A stretch of 64,000 nt of DNA from assembly GCF_031954365.1 (NCBI RefSeq), contig NZ_JAUSVZ010000013.1. One strand, 5' to 3'. Under the pieces are notes generated by a model, which made no database searches, was not told where the DNA came from, and saw only the letters and a list, made by a program, of their open reading frames with translations. Origin of the DNA: Brevibacillus aydinogluensis. GTDB lineage: Bacteria; Bacillota; Bacilli; Brevibacillales; Brevibacillaceae. Both the position numbers and the translations under genes were made by a program. Every line of letters begins with the position of its first letter. Position 1 is the first letter of the stretch. This document shows positions 15,417-22,964 of this stretch, piece after piece.

Positions 15417-16196
15417 CTATTCGGTACGGGCTTCCAGCCGGAACAGCCGGCGGGCGTTCTCGGCCGTGATCCGGGCCATTTCTTCGTAGGACAGACCGTG
15501 GATGTCGGCCATCGCCTCGCAGACGTAGCGGACGTATCCGCTCTCGTTTCGCTTGCCGCGATACGGATGCGGGGTCAGGTACGGGCAGTCGGTCTCGATC
15601 AACAGCCGATCGAGCGGCACCTTGGCCGCCACCTCTTTCGGCTGCTTTGCGTTCTTGAATGTGAGCGGACCGCCGAACGAGATGTAGAAGTTCATGTCGA
15701 GCGCCATTTTGGCCGTCTCCCAGCTCCCGGAAAAGCAGTGCATGATGCCGCCCACTTCAGCCGCCTTCTCCTCCCTCAGAATCGTGATGACGTCCTGATG
15801 AGCGTCCCGGTTGTGAATGATGATCGGCAGGCCCAGCTTTTTGGCCAGGCGAATCTGCTTGCGGAACACCTCCGCCTGCACATCCCGCGGCGAGGTGTCC
15901 CAGTAGTAATCCAGACCCATTTCTCCCAGTCCGACCACTTTCGGGTGGCGGCTCAGCTCCTCCAGCCACTCCAGATGCTCGTCTTTCATGTCCTTGGCGT
16001 CCTGCGGGTGCCAGCCGACCGCGGCATAGATGAAGTCGTAGCGCTCCGCCAGCTCCAGGCAGGTGGGGATCGTCTCGGCGTTGAAGCCGATGTTGACGAT
16101 GGTGCTCACGCCGTTTTCCCGCGCGCGGGCAATCACCTCTTCTCGATCCTCGTCAAACTCCCGGGCATTGAGGTGTGCGTGCGTATCGAATAACAC
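15417..16196 (-). CDS. tatD: TatD-family metal-dependent hydrolase (DNase)
   Basis: TatD proteins are metal-dependent TIM-barrel hydrolases with 3'-5' exonuclease activity. The 259 residues show the metal ligands in FDTHAHL (residues 3-9), GEMGLDYYW (about 92-100), IIHNRDA (about 125-131), HCFSG (about 153-157) and ETDCPYLTP (about 201-209). The start is a GTG at 16196 with AAGGAAGG upstream. The stop of metG lies 21 bases away, suggesting one metG-tatD operon. Confidence 0.95.
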   Translation of the reverse strand: MLFDTHAHLNAREFDEDREEVIARARENGVSTIVNIGFNAETIPTCLELAERYDFIYAAVGWHPQDAKDMKDEHLEWLEELSRHPKVVGLGEMGLDYYWDTSPRDVQAEVFRKQIRLAKKLGLPIIIHNRDAHQDVITILREEKAAEVGGIMHCFSGSWETAKMALDMNFYISFGGPLTFKNAKQPKEVAAKVPLDRLLIETDCPYLTPHPYRGKRNESGYVRYVCEAMADIHGLSYEEMARITAENARRLFRLEARTE

Positions 16197-16216
16197 GGGA
16201 TCTACCTTCCTTTCCC

Positions 16217-18247
16217 CTACTTTACGACCGCTCCGTTCGGCATGCTCGGGTCAACGGTCGCCAGCGTCAGTTGATCGCCTGCGGACGCGGCCAGGATCAT
16301 GCCCTGCGACAGTTCGCCGCGCAGTTTCACCGGTTTCAGGTTGGCCACCAGGATCACCTTTTTGCCGATCATTTCTTCCGGCGTGTAGTACTTGGCGATG
16401 CCGGAAACCACCTGGCGCTTCTCATAGCCAAGGTCCAGCTGGAGTACCAGCAGTTTGTCGGCGTTGGGGTGTTTCACGCATTCGACGACTTGCGCCACGC
16501 GCAGTTCCACTTTGGCAAAATCGTCGATCTTGATTTCCTCTTTCACGTCGGCCGGTTTTTCGGCTGCCTGTGTTTCGGTTTGGTTCGCGGTTGTCTCGTT
16601 CACAGACACTTCTCCTTTCAATGCTTCCTGTTTTCGCTTGTTCTCTTCTGCCTGACGGCGCGCTTCCGCCGTGGATTCGTCGATGAACGCCAGCTCCGCC
16701 TGCACGTCCAGACGCGGGAAGAGCAGCTCCTTGCGGCTGACCGTGCTGCCGACCGGCAGACCTCCCCAGACGCCAGCCGACTCCCAGGTCAGCGCTTCCG
16801 GCTTGTCGAGGATGCCCAATTGGTCCCAGATTTTCGCCGGGGCTTTTGTCATGAACGGCTGAATCAGGATGGAGGCAATGCGGATGCTTTCCGCCAAATT
16901 GTACATGACCGTAGCCAGGCGGCCCCGGGTCTCTTCCGATTTGGCCAGGTTCCACGGCATGGTCTCGTCGATGTACTTGTTGGTCCGGCCGATCAGCTCC
17001 CAGATGTGGGCCAGTGCATTGCTGAAGCGCATTTCGTCCATGTGCTCCTCCACCAGTGCTTTCGTCCTGGTGGCCAGTTGGATGAGGCTGTCGTCCGGTT
17101 CGCCCGCCTCCTGCGGAGCAGGCACGATGCCGTCAAAGTATTTTTCAATCATCGTCGTGGTGCGGCTCAGCAGGTTGCCGATGTCATTGGCCAGGTCATA
17201 GTTGAGCCGTTGGATGAAAGCCTCCGGCGTAAAGACCCCGTCCTGACCAAAGTTGATTTCCCGCAGCAGGAAATAGCGCACGCCGTCGGAGCCGTAGCGG
17301 TCGATCAGGAGCTTCGGATCGATCACGTTGCCTTTAGATTTGGACATCTTTCCGTCCGGCATCAGCAGCCAGCCGTGGCCAAACACTTTTTTGGGCAGCG
17401 GCACGTCCAGCGCCATCAGCAGAATCGGCCAGTAGATGGTGTGAAAACGGAGGATATCCTTGCCCACCAGATGGACGTCTGCCGGCCAGTATTTGCGAAA
17501 CTTGCTGTCGTCGTCAGACAGGTAGCCCAACGCGGAGATGTAGTTGGTGAGCGCGTCAATCCAGACGTAGACGACGTGCTCGGGATCGTTCGGCACCTTG
17601 ATGCCCCAGTCGAAGCTGCTGCGAGAGACGGAGAGGTCCTGCAGTCCCGGCTTGAGGAAGTTGTTGATCATTTCATTGCGGCGGGACTCCGGCTGGATGA
17701 AGTCCGGATTTTCCTCCAGGAACTTCAGCAGCTTGTCCTGATACTTGGACAGGCGGAAGAAGTAGTTTTTCTCCTTCACCTTTTTCACTTCGCGGCCGCA
17801 GTCCGGGCAGAAGTAGCCTTTGTCCGTCTTGCACTGCGTCTCGGTCCAGAACGCTTCGTCCGGCACGCAGTAGTAGCCCTCGTACTCACCCAGGTAGATG
17901 TCTCCCTGGTCCAACAGCCGTTTGAATACCTTTTGCACGACTTCCTTGTGGCGCGGCTGAGTCGTCCGGATAAAATCGTCGTAGGAGATGTCCAGCTTTG
18001 CCCACAAATCCTTGATCCAGTCGACAATCGGGTCGATAAATTCAAGCGGCTGCTTGCCGTCTTCGGCCGCACGCTCCTGCAGCTTTTGCCCGTGCTCGTC
18101 CGTACCGGTCAGGTAGTAGACATCGTAGCCGCGCAGCCGTTTGTAGCGGGCCATGGCATCGGCTGCAATAGTGGTGTAGGCGTTGCCAATATGCAGTTTG
18201 TTGCTCGGATAGTAAATCGGCGTGGTAATGTAGTACGTCGGTTTCAT
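16217..18247 (-). CDS. metG: Methionyl-tRNA synthetase
   Basis: MetG charges tRNA-Met. The 676 residues contain the class I HIGN motif (LHIGNAYTT, about residues 19-27), a zinc-knuckle region YFCPDCGR with an earlier cysteine pair, KMSKS (about residues 298-302) and a C-terminal EMAP/tRNA-binding domain (about 570-676, KVELRVAQVVECVKHPNADKLL). A low-complexity Glu/Thr-rich linker (about 535-565) precedes that domain. I start at the ATG at 18247, ten bases after GGAGG. A T-box leader with a Met specifier controls it. Confidence 0.97.
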   Translation of the reverse strand: MKPTYYITTPIYYPSNKLHIGNAYTTIAADAMARYKRLRGYDVYYLTGTDEHGQKLQERAAEDGKQPLEFIDPIVDWIKDLWAKLDISYDDFIRTTQPRHKEVVQKVFKRLLDQGDIYLGEYEGYYCVPDEAFWTETQCKTDKGYFCPDCGREVKKVKEKNYFFRLSKYQDKLLKFLEENPDFIQPESRRNEMINNFLKPGLQDLSVSRSSFDWGIKVPNDPEHVVYVWIDALTNYISALGYLSDDDSKFRKYWPADVHLVGKDILRFHTIYWPILLMALDVPLPKKVFGHGWLLMPDGKMSKSKGNVIDPKLLIDRYGSDGVRYFLLREINFGQDGVFTPEAFIQRLNYDLANDIGNLLSRTTTMIEKYFDGIVPAPQEAGEPDDSLIQLATRTKALVEEHMDEMRFSNALAHIWELIGRTNKYIDETMPWNLAKSEETRGRLATVMYNLAESIRIASILIQPFMTKAPAKIWDQLGILDKPEALTWESAGVWGGLPVGSTVSRKELLFPRLDVQAELAFIDESTAEARRQAEENKRKQEALKGEVSVNETTANQTETQAAEKPADVKEEIKIDDFAKVELRVAQVVECVKHPNADKLLVLQLDLGYEKRQVVSGIAKYYTPEEMIGKKVILVANLKPVKLRGELSQGMILAASAGDQLTLATVDPSMPNGAVVK

Positions 18248-18275
18248 GCAGCAAAACCCTCCTGACATACAAAAA

Positions 18276-18565
18276 ATAAAAGCCCGCCCCAGATTGGGAC
18301 GAGCATACTTCTCGTGGTACCACCCAAATGCTCCGCCTTCTCACGAACAGCGGACTTGTCGAGTCAGACTGCTGCTGACTCACCCGTAACGCAGGTTTGC
18401 GTCGCGAACTACTTGGCGCCGGAAACGGCGGTTCATCCGCGAAACTCAGGGGCCATGTTCGGCTTGATCGCTTATACCGGATCGCAGCTACCCCGGCTCT
18501 CTGTCATAAGGATGGCAAGCCTACTCTTCCCGTCATGGTCGTTCGCTATGAAATACCTGATTCAT
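18276..18565 (-). ncRNA. T-box riboswitch, Met specifier, upstream of metG
   Basis: The minus-strand leader carries the T-box core GGGTGGTACCACG (about 18323-18311) and ends in a terminator with arms near 18304-18296 and 18284-18276 before TTTTATTTTTT. Stem I elements (AGAGAG near 18502) are present. The specifier position holds AUG (18456-18454), in the same context (GAAC, codon, purine, CCYC-GAG) as the UCC in the Ser T-box at 57539-57541. Uncharged tRNA-Met would favour readthrough into metG. Confidence 0.9.
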
Positions 18566-18570
18566 CCTCT

Positions 18571-18598
18571 ATTGTACACAACCGCCTCGTTTTGTAAA
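18571..18598 (-). promoter_or_regulatory. Promoter of the metG T-box transcript
   Basis: Minus-strand TTTACA (18598-18593), 16 bases, TACAAT (18576-18571). Confidence 0.6.
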
Positions 18599-18691
18599 CC
18601 ACCCGCCTGCAACTTTGCGGAAGGACAGACGGAGCTTGACGGGACCAGGTTGAGGGGGAAAAAAGGAATTGGTAGAAAAAAAAGCCACATT

Positions 18692-18738
18692 TGTCGAATC
18701 ACCTCTCTATCATTCGACATAAGGTGTCGAATTCGACC
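18692..18738. promoter_or_regulatory. Cluster of Spo0A (0A) boxes between metG and abrB
   Basis: Three TGTCGAA-type 0A boxes lie at 18692-18698 (+), 18713-18719 (-) and 18725-18731 (+). A fourth with one mismatch overlaps at 18732-18738 (-). They are about 130-175 bases upstream of the abrB promoter and about 95-140 bases upstream of the metG promoter. Confidence 0.6.
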
Positions 18739-18866
18739 TTCCATGCTTCCAGTTACTTTTTTCCAAGAATTCGATGCACATTAAGATAAAGCGCACCCAA
18801 ACAATGGTCCTGTCATATCTACTAAATTCGCACCAGATGCAAATTCAAAGAATTGTAAAATTCATA

Positions 18867-18895
18867 TTGACACCTTTGGGAATCGCTGGTATGAT
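18867..18895 (+). promoter_or_regulatory. abrB promoter
   Basis: TTGACA (18867-18872), 17 bases, TATGAT (18890-18895). Confidence 0.85.
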
Positions 18896-18910
18896 GGGAA
18901 CAACGGAAAT

Positions 18911-18917
18911 TGTCGAA
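18911..18917 (+). promoter_or_regulatory. Spo0A box downstream of the abrB start site
   Basis: TGTCGAA lies about ten bases after the predicted transcription start, followed by a TTGACGA half-match. This is the arrangement through which Spo0A-P represses abrB in B. subtilis. Confidence 0.7.
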
Positions 18918-18987
18918 TATTGACGATTTATGATCCGATTTGCACAATAAACGACACTGGGCAACATTGTGAGAGGAGAGACGATTT

Positions 18988-19239
18988 ATGATGAAATCGA
19001 CGGGGATTGTACGTAAGGTGGACGAGCTGGGCCGCGTGGTGATTCCGATCGAACTGCGCCGCACCCTGGGCATCGCCGAAAAAGACGCGTTGGAAATTTA
19101 CGTGGACGGAGAGCGCATCATCCTGAAAAAGTACGAGCCTGCTTGTATTTTCTGCGGTAACGCTGACCGTGTTTCCTATTTCAAAGGCAAAATCATTTGC
19201 CAGGACTGCCTGAACGAACTGCCTGCGGTCAAGCGCTAA
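18988..19239 (+). CDS. abrB: Transition-state regulator AbrB
   Basis: AbrB is a global DNA-binding repressor of stationary-phase genes during growth. The 83 residues start with the swapped-hairpin DNA-binding domain STGIVRKVDELGRVVIPIELRRTLGI (described here as residues 4-29). They continue with a C-terminal part holding two cysteine pairs, CIFC and CQDC (about residues 54-75), a feature of AbrB forms in this family. GAGGAGAG precedes the ATG. The promoter and 0A boxes support repression by Spo0A-P. Confidence 0.95.
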   Translation: MMKSTGIVRKVDELGRVVIPIELRRTLGIAEKDALEIYVDGERIILKKYEPACIFCGNADRVSYFKGKIICQDCLNELPAVKR

Positions 19240-19300
19240 TCGTCCGCTCAACCATATAGCGCCGCTTTTCGTTGAGCAGATTGCTGCCATAAAAACGAAA

Positions 19301-19329
19301 AAGGCCGGGGATGACTCCCCGGCCTTTTT
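19301..19329. terminator. Terminator of abrB; left copy of the duplicated hairpin, element copy B
   Basis: The stem AAGGCCGGGG/CCCCGGCCTT has T after it and A before it, so it can work in both directions. The same stem-loop with two base changes recurs at 19671-19700. Confidence 0.85.
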
Positions 19330-19670
19330 AGACTGAAGACAAAATGTACTTCGTTATCAATGAGATTCCGCAAGGAAACCATTCCATCATTGTCAGGCCG
19401 AAAGGCCTGCATATTGATCAACCGAAGGTGGAGATAAAGTACAGGCATGGAGTGATGGGCCAAGCGAGCTCCTTTGACGACCTGCTCAGCGGAAAAACGA
19501 AAGACGCGGGAAAAAACAGGGGGCACAAGTCTCACTTCATTGAAATACCCAGATGTTTGCCCCCTGCCCGCGTCGCGTTTTTGAGCGGACATCTTCCACT
19601 TCTTTGCTGGTCGTCAAGAGAGCGAGCGGGCCCGATCACCCATGCGCCACGGACTTTGTCTACACGCTGA
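19328..19670. mobile_element. Hairpin-inserted non-coding element, copy B (long form)
   Basis: This 343-bp copy lies between the convergent genes abrB and rsmI. Its ends are TTAGACTGAAGACAAA and TTTGTCTACACGCTGA, an imperfect 16-bp inverted repeat. It shares the CAGGCCGAAAGGCCTG hairpin and the GGGCC/GGGCCC stem with the other copies, but its left third is more diverged. It carries the nested 152-bp insert at 19469-19620. Flanking copies of the abrB/rsmI terminator hairpin are on both sides. I see no transposase and treat the short minus-strand open frame across it as chance. Confidence 0.82.
19469..19620. repeat. Nested palindromic insert in element copy B
   Basis: 152 bp begin CTCCTTTGACGACC and end GGTCGTCAAGAG, an imperfect inverted repeat. 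Further paired arms inside are ACGAAAGACGCGGG with CCCGCGTCGCGT, and CAGGGGGCA with TTGCCCCCTG. AGCGAG stands on both sides (19463-19468 and 19621-19626), whereas copy A has a single AGCGAG there. The insert is nearly identical to 51799-51950. Confidence 0.75.
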
Positions 19671-19700
19671 AAGGTCGGGGATGACCCCCCGGCCTTTTTT
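19671..19700. terminator. Terminator of rsmI; right copy of the duplicated hairpin, element copy B
   Basis: The stem-loop matches 19301-19329 except for two bases. On the + side it ends in six T; on the minus side, downstream of rsmI, only three T remain before the element end. Confidence 0.7.
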
Positions 19701-19711
19701 CATGCGTGCGA

Positions 19712-20596
19712 TCACGCTTGCGGATCGCGGTGGTATTCATTGTAGACGTCCCGCTTTGACAGGCCGCGATCCTCTGCTGCCTGTTTGATCGCTTCCTTTT
19801 TGCTCATGCCTTGCTCGCAGTAGCGGTCGACATGCTCCCGGATGTCAAGCGGCTGCCACCAGGCCGCTTCTTCTTCCGGAACGACCGGCTCGCCGCGGTA
19901 TCCTTCCACGATCAAGCAGTACTCGCCTCGCGCCTCCCCCGCCGCCAGCAAGTCAATCAGATCGCCCAGCGTGCCGCGGGCAAACTCTTCGTAGCGCTTG
20001 GTCAATTCCCGCGCCAGCACGGCACGGCGATCGCCCCAGGCTTCCCGGATGGCCTGGAGCGTTTTCACGATACGATGGGGCGCTTCGTAAAACAGCAGCG
20101 TCTCCGGATAGCGCTCCAACCGCTGCAGTTCTTCCCGGCGCGCTTTGTTCTCGCGCGGCAAAAAACCGCAAAACACGAAGCGGTCTGTCGGCAGGCCGGA
20201 AGCAATCAGCGCGGTCAGCGCGGCGTTTGCGCCGGGGACAGGAATTACGGGAAAGCCTGCCGCCACAGCATCCCGCACCAGATCGGCCCCCGGGTCGGAG
20301 ATGGCGGGCAGTCCGGCGTCACTCACCAGAGCAATCCGCTTTCCTTCCGCCAGCCATTGCAAGAGACCGCTGCCGCTGGCCTCCTTGTTGTGCTCGTGGT
20401 AGCTGACCGTCCGCTTCTCAATCTGAAAATGGTTCAGCAGCTTGCGGGTTTGCCGGGTGTCTTCGCAGGCGATCACATCGACAGTCCGCAGCGTTTCCAG
20501 ACAGCGAACCGTGATGTCGTCCAGGTTGCCGATGGGCGTGGCCACCAGGTAGAGGACCCCTGTATGTTCGTCGGTGAAACTGCGCTGGACGTTCAT
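19712..20596 (-). CDS. rsmI: 16S rRNA (cytidine1402-2'-O)-methyltransferase
   Basis: RsmI adds the 2'-O-methyl group to C1402 in the ribosomal P site. The 294 residues contain the SAM-dependent tetrapyrrole-methylase-type fold with VATPIGNLDDITVR (about residues 18-31), ACEDTRQT, ALVSDAGLPAISDPG and VPGANAALTALIASGLP. I use the ATG at 20596 (MNVQRSF), which overlaps the end of yazA by four bases and has AAGGTGG upstream; a longer frame to 20704 runs inside yazA. Confidence 0.95.
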   Translation of the reverse strand: MNVQRSFTDEHTGVLYLVATPIGNLDDITVRCLETLRTVDVIACEDTRQTRKLLNHFQIEKRTVSYHEHNKEASGSGLLQWLAEGKRIALVSDAGLPAISDPGADLVRDAVAAGFPVIPVPGANAALTALIASGLPTDRFVFCGFLPRENKARREELQRLERYPETLLFYEAPHRIVKTLQAIREAWGDRRAVLARELTKRYEEFARGTLGDLIDLLAAGEARGEYCLIVEGYRGEPVVPEEEAAWWQPLDIREHVDRYCEQGMSKKEAIKQAAEDRGLSKRDVYNEYHRDPQA

Positions 20597-20898
20597 GACG
20601 TACGACCACCTTCCTCGATCAGTTCTTCCTTTTGCGAGCGGGTCAGGCGTTTGATCGCTTCCTCCCGCCTGATTCCCCACGAGCGGTCCGTTCCTTCTTC
20701 CCAATACATCAGCTCCACCGGCCCTCGGCCCCGCGTGTACTTGGCCCCTCTGCCCTCATTGTGCTCCCGGATGCGGCGGGCCAATTCCGTGGCATACCCG
20801 GTGTAATAGGTCCCGTCCACGCAGCGCAGGATGTAGACAAAGTGGCTTTTATGCGAGGGAATCTCGCTTTCCGAAATAGATTTCCTGCAGTTCTTCAC
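20593..20898 (-). CDS. yazA: GIY-YIG nuclease-superfamily protein YazA
   Basis: This small UvrC N-terminal-like GIY-YIG protein has no established function. The 101 residues carry FVYILRCVDGTYYTGYATELARRI (motif within residues 20-43) and a conserved Arg/Glu core. I start at the GTG at 20898 because GGAGAGG lies six bases before it. The gene overlaps trmN6 upstream by 50 bases and rsmI downstream by four, so the three are tightly coupled, as in B. subtilis yabB-yazA-rsmI. Confidence 0.88.
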   Translation of the reverse strand: MKNCRKSISESEIPSHKSHFVYILRCVDGTYYTGYATELARRIREHNEGRGAKYTRGRGPVELMYWEEGTDRSWGIRREEAIKRLTRSQKEELIEEGGRTS

Positions 20899-21616
20899 AG
20901 TATTCCTCTCCGTTTTCGTAGACAATCAACGGCGGCTGAATGCGTAGTTCCGGTCTGCCGTTGCGCATTCCCTCGATCAGCAGCATGTTGGGCTCAGCGT
21001 CGCGGCGCGGGTAGACCAGCCGCATCCGTTTGGGCTCGATACCGTACTGGCGCATCAGTGTGATAATGTCCACCAGTCGCGTCGAGCGGTGCACCAGGGC
21101 GATTTTCCCGCCGTTTTTCAGCAATTGGCTGCCCACCCGAATGACGTCTTCCAGCGACAGCAAGATTTCGTGGCGAGCGATGGCAAAATGTTCGCTGACG
21201 TTTTTCTCGCCGCTGGTGGCCGGCATGTACGGCGGATTGCAGGTAATCAGGTCAAACTTGCCGTGCCCGAACAACTGCACGGCGTCCTTCACATCGCCGT
21301 GGTGCATCGTAATGCGCGATTCCAGCCTGTTCAGCTTGACGTTTCGACTGGCCATGTCATACAGCCGCTCCTGGATTTCGATGCCTTCAAATACGGCTTC
21401 CGGCGACCGCGTCGTCATGATCAGCGGGATGGCGCCGTTGCCCGTGCACATGTCCAGCACCCGTCCCCGTTTGGGCACCGATGCAAAGCGGGCCAGCAGC
21501 ACCGCATCCATGGAAAAGCAAAACACTTCACGGCTTTGGATGATTTTCATCTCATGGGTGAGCAGGTCGTCAATGCGCTCCGTCTCGTAGAGCGGCACGT
21601 TGATTTCCGGTTGCAT
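20849..21616 (-). CDS. trmN6: tRNA1(Val) adenine-37 N6-methyltransferase (YabB/TrmN6)
   Basis: This SAM-dependent methyltransferase belongs to the family modifying A37 of tRNA-Val. The 255 residues include VLDMCTGNGAIPLIM (motif I, about residues 54-68) and the catalytic NPPY (CNPPYMPA, about 125-132), typical for N6-adenine enzymes. I use the ATG at 21616, 13 bases after GGAG, since an upstream TTG is too close to that SD. It is followed by yazA with a long overlap. Confidence 0.9.
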   Translation of the reverse strand: MQPEINVPLYETERIDDLLTHEMKIIQSREVFCFSMDAVLLARFASVPKRGRVLDMCTGNGAIPLIMTTRSPEAVFEGIEIQERLYDMASRNVKLNRLESRITMHHGDVKDAVQLFGHGKFDLITCNPPYMPATSGEKNVSEHFAIARHEILLSLEDVIRVGSQLLKNGGKIALVHRSTRLVDIITLMRQYGIEPKRMRLVYPRRDAEPNMLLIEGMRNGRPELRIQPPLIVYENGEEYCEELQEIYFGKRDSLA

Positions 21617-21676
21617 CCGTTGTTCCAAACTCCTTTTTTCACTATCAGTCTCAAACGGCCTCTGCCCGTTGTCTGC

Positions 21677-21710
21677 AAAAAGCGACCTGCCGCAATGCTC
21701 AGGTCGCTTC
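21677..21710 (-). terminator. Terminator after yabA
   Basis: The perfect stem AAGCGACCT/AGGTCGCTT with TTT on the minus strand ends the holB-ricT-yabA transcript. Confidence 0.8.
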
Positions 21711-21730
21711 GGTACAGGCCGTGTATCCTG

Positions 21731-22096
21731 TTATTTGTGAACACCACCGCTGAGGAAGGAGAGGCAGAACAAGCAATCTCCTTCTTTGCGCAAGCTGCCG
21801 AAATGAACGTTGCAAATGTGAAAACCTTCCGCATACAGCCGCGCCAGATTGTCATAGCCTTCTCCGACCACTTTCTTTTTGGCGGTTTCCTGCTTGTGTG
21901 TTTCTTTTTGTTTCGGCGGCGGACTGGCTGGCTTCTTGTCCAGCCGATTGCGAAGGTGTTGGTTCTCCACGAGTAATTGGGCGTTTTCCTCCATCAAGAC
22001 AACAATGACGTCTTTCAGTTCGCCAATTTCCCGATACAGATCGCCAATTCGTTCCTCGATGCTGGCCATCTTGACGAAGATTTCCCGTTTGTCCAC
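21731..22096 (-). CDS. yabA: Replication initiation control protein YabA
   Basis: YabA binds DnaA and DnaN and restrains initiation at oriC. The 121 residues form an N-terminal coiled coil (about 1-55), a Lys/Pro/Gln-rich linker (about 56-75) and a C-terminal zinc module with C..H and C..C ligands in CNVHFGSLRKEGDCLFC (about residues 94-110). The start is a GTG with GAGGTG upstream. It lies downstream of ricT and holB, as in B. subtilis. Confidence 0.95.
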   Translation of the reverse strand: MDKREIFVKMASIEERIGDLYREIGELKDVIVVLMEENAQLLVENQHLRNRLDKKPASPPPKQKETHKQETAKKKVVGEGYDNLARLYAEGFHICNVHFGSLRKEGDCLFCLSFLSGGVHK

Positions 22097-22145
22097 TTGC
22101 TCACCTCATCCCCGCTACCCAAATCTAACCTGCTCTGTCCTCTCG

Positions 22146-22961
22146 TCAGTCAAACGTCGGATGACCTACGACAATCTCATCGAGCGCAAATTCGATGGTG
22201 TGCTTGTTTTCCAAAAGCTCTACCTGAACGGACTGGTCGAGCACGTTGACGGAAACGACACGCCCCTCGCCCATCGGCGTGGTTACCATCGCGCCAATGT
22301 CCGGCATTTCATCCCGGGTGCTTTCGTAGTTGTCGTTTTCGTATTTCAAGCAGCACATCAACCGGCCGCAGAGACCGGAGATTTTGGCCGGATTCAGCGA
22401 AAGGTTTTGGTCTTTTGCCATCTTGATCGACACCGGCTCGAAGTCGCCCAAAAACGTAGAGCAGCAGAGCAGCCGTCCGCACGGGCCGATGCCGCCCAGC
22501 ATTTTCGCTTCGTCGCGCACGCCGATCTGGCGCAGTTCGATACGAGTGCGGAAGACAGAGGCCAGGTCCTTGACCAGTTCGCGGAAATCCACCCGCCCAT
22601 CCGCAGTAAAATAAAAGATGATTTTGTTGCGGTCAAACGTGTATTCCACGTCGACCAGCTTCATCTCCAGATTGTGTTCCTTGATTTTGGTCTGACAGAT
22701 GGAAAACGCGTTCTTGGCAGCCTGTTTGTTCTCCTCCACCTGCTTGGCATCCCGCTCGTTCGCCATCCGGATTACCTTCTTCAGCGGCAGTACGACATCC
22801 TTATCGGCCACTTGCTTGCGGCCGATCACCACTTTGCCGTATTCGACCCCTCTCGCGGTTTCCACGATGACATGCGAATCCTTTTCGATCGGCAGTCGGT
22901 CGGGGTCGAAGTAATATATTTTGCCCGCTTTTTTAAAGCGGACGCCCACAACCTCGTACAA
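22146..22961 (-). CDS. ricT: RicT/YaaT, PSP1-domain protein of the Ric complex
   Basis: RicT joins RicA and RicF in an iron-sulfur complex that directs RNase Y maturation of mRNAs and supports phosphorelay sporulation signalling. The 271 residues contain the PSP1 domain and the cysteine clusters GPCGRLLCCSTF and GLCGRLMCCLKYE (about residues 160-210). The start is a TTG with GGAGGG before it. It follows holB by three bases, so the two are cotranscribed. Confidence 0.95.
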   Translation of the reverse strand: MYEVVGVRFKKAGKIYYFDPDRLPIEKDSHVIVETARGVEYGKVVIGRKQVADKDVVLPLKKVIRMANERDAKQVEENKQAAKNAFSICQTKIKEHNLEMKLVDVEYTFDRNKIIFYFTADGRVDFRELVKDLASVFRTRIELRQIGVRDEAKMLGGIGPCGRLLCCSTFLGDFEPVSIKMAKDQNLSLNPAKISGLCGRLMCCLKYENDNYESTRDEMPDIGAMVTTPMGEGRVVSVNVLDQSVQVELLENKHTIEFALDEIVVGHPTFD

Positions 22962-22964
22962 AGG

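Noticed and set aside
15173..15469. + strand open frame of 98 codons
   Set aside because: No SD; it runs through the tatD terminator and into tatD antisense.
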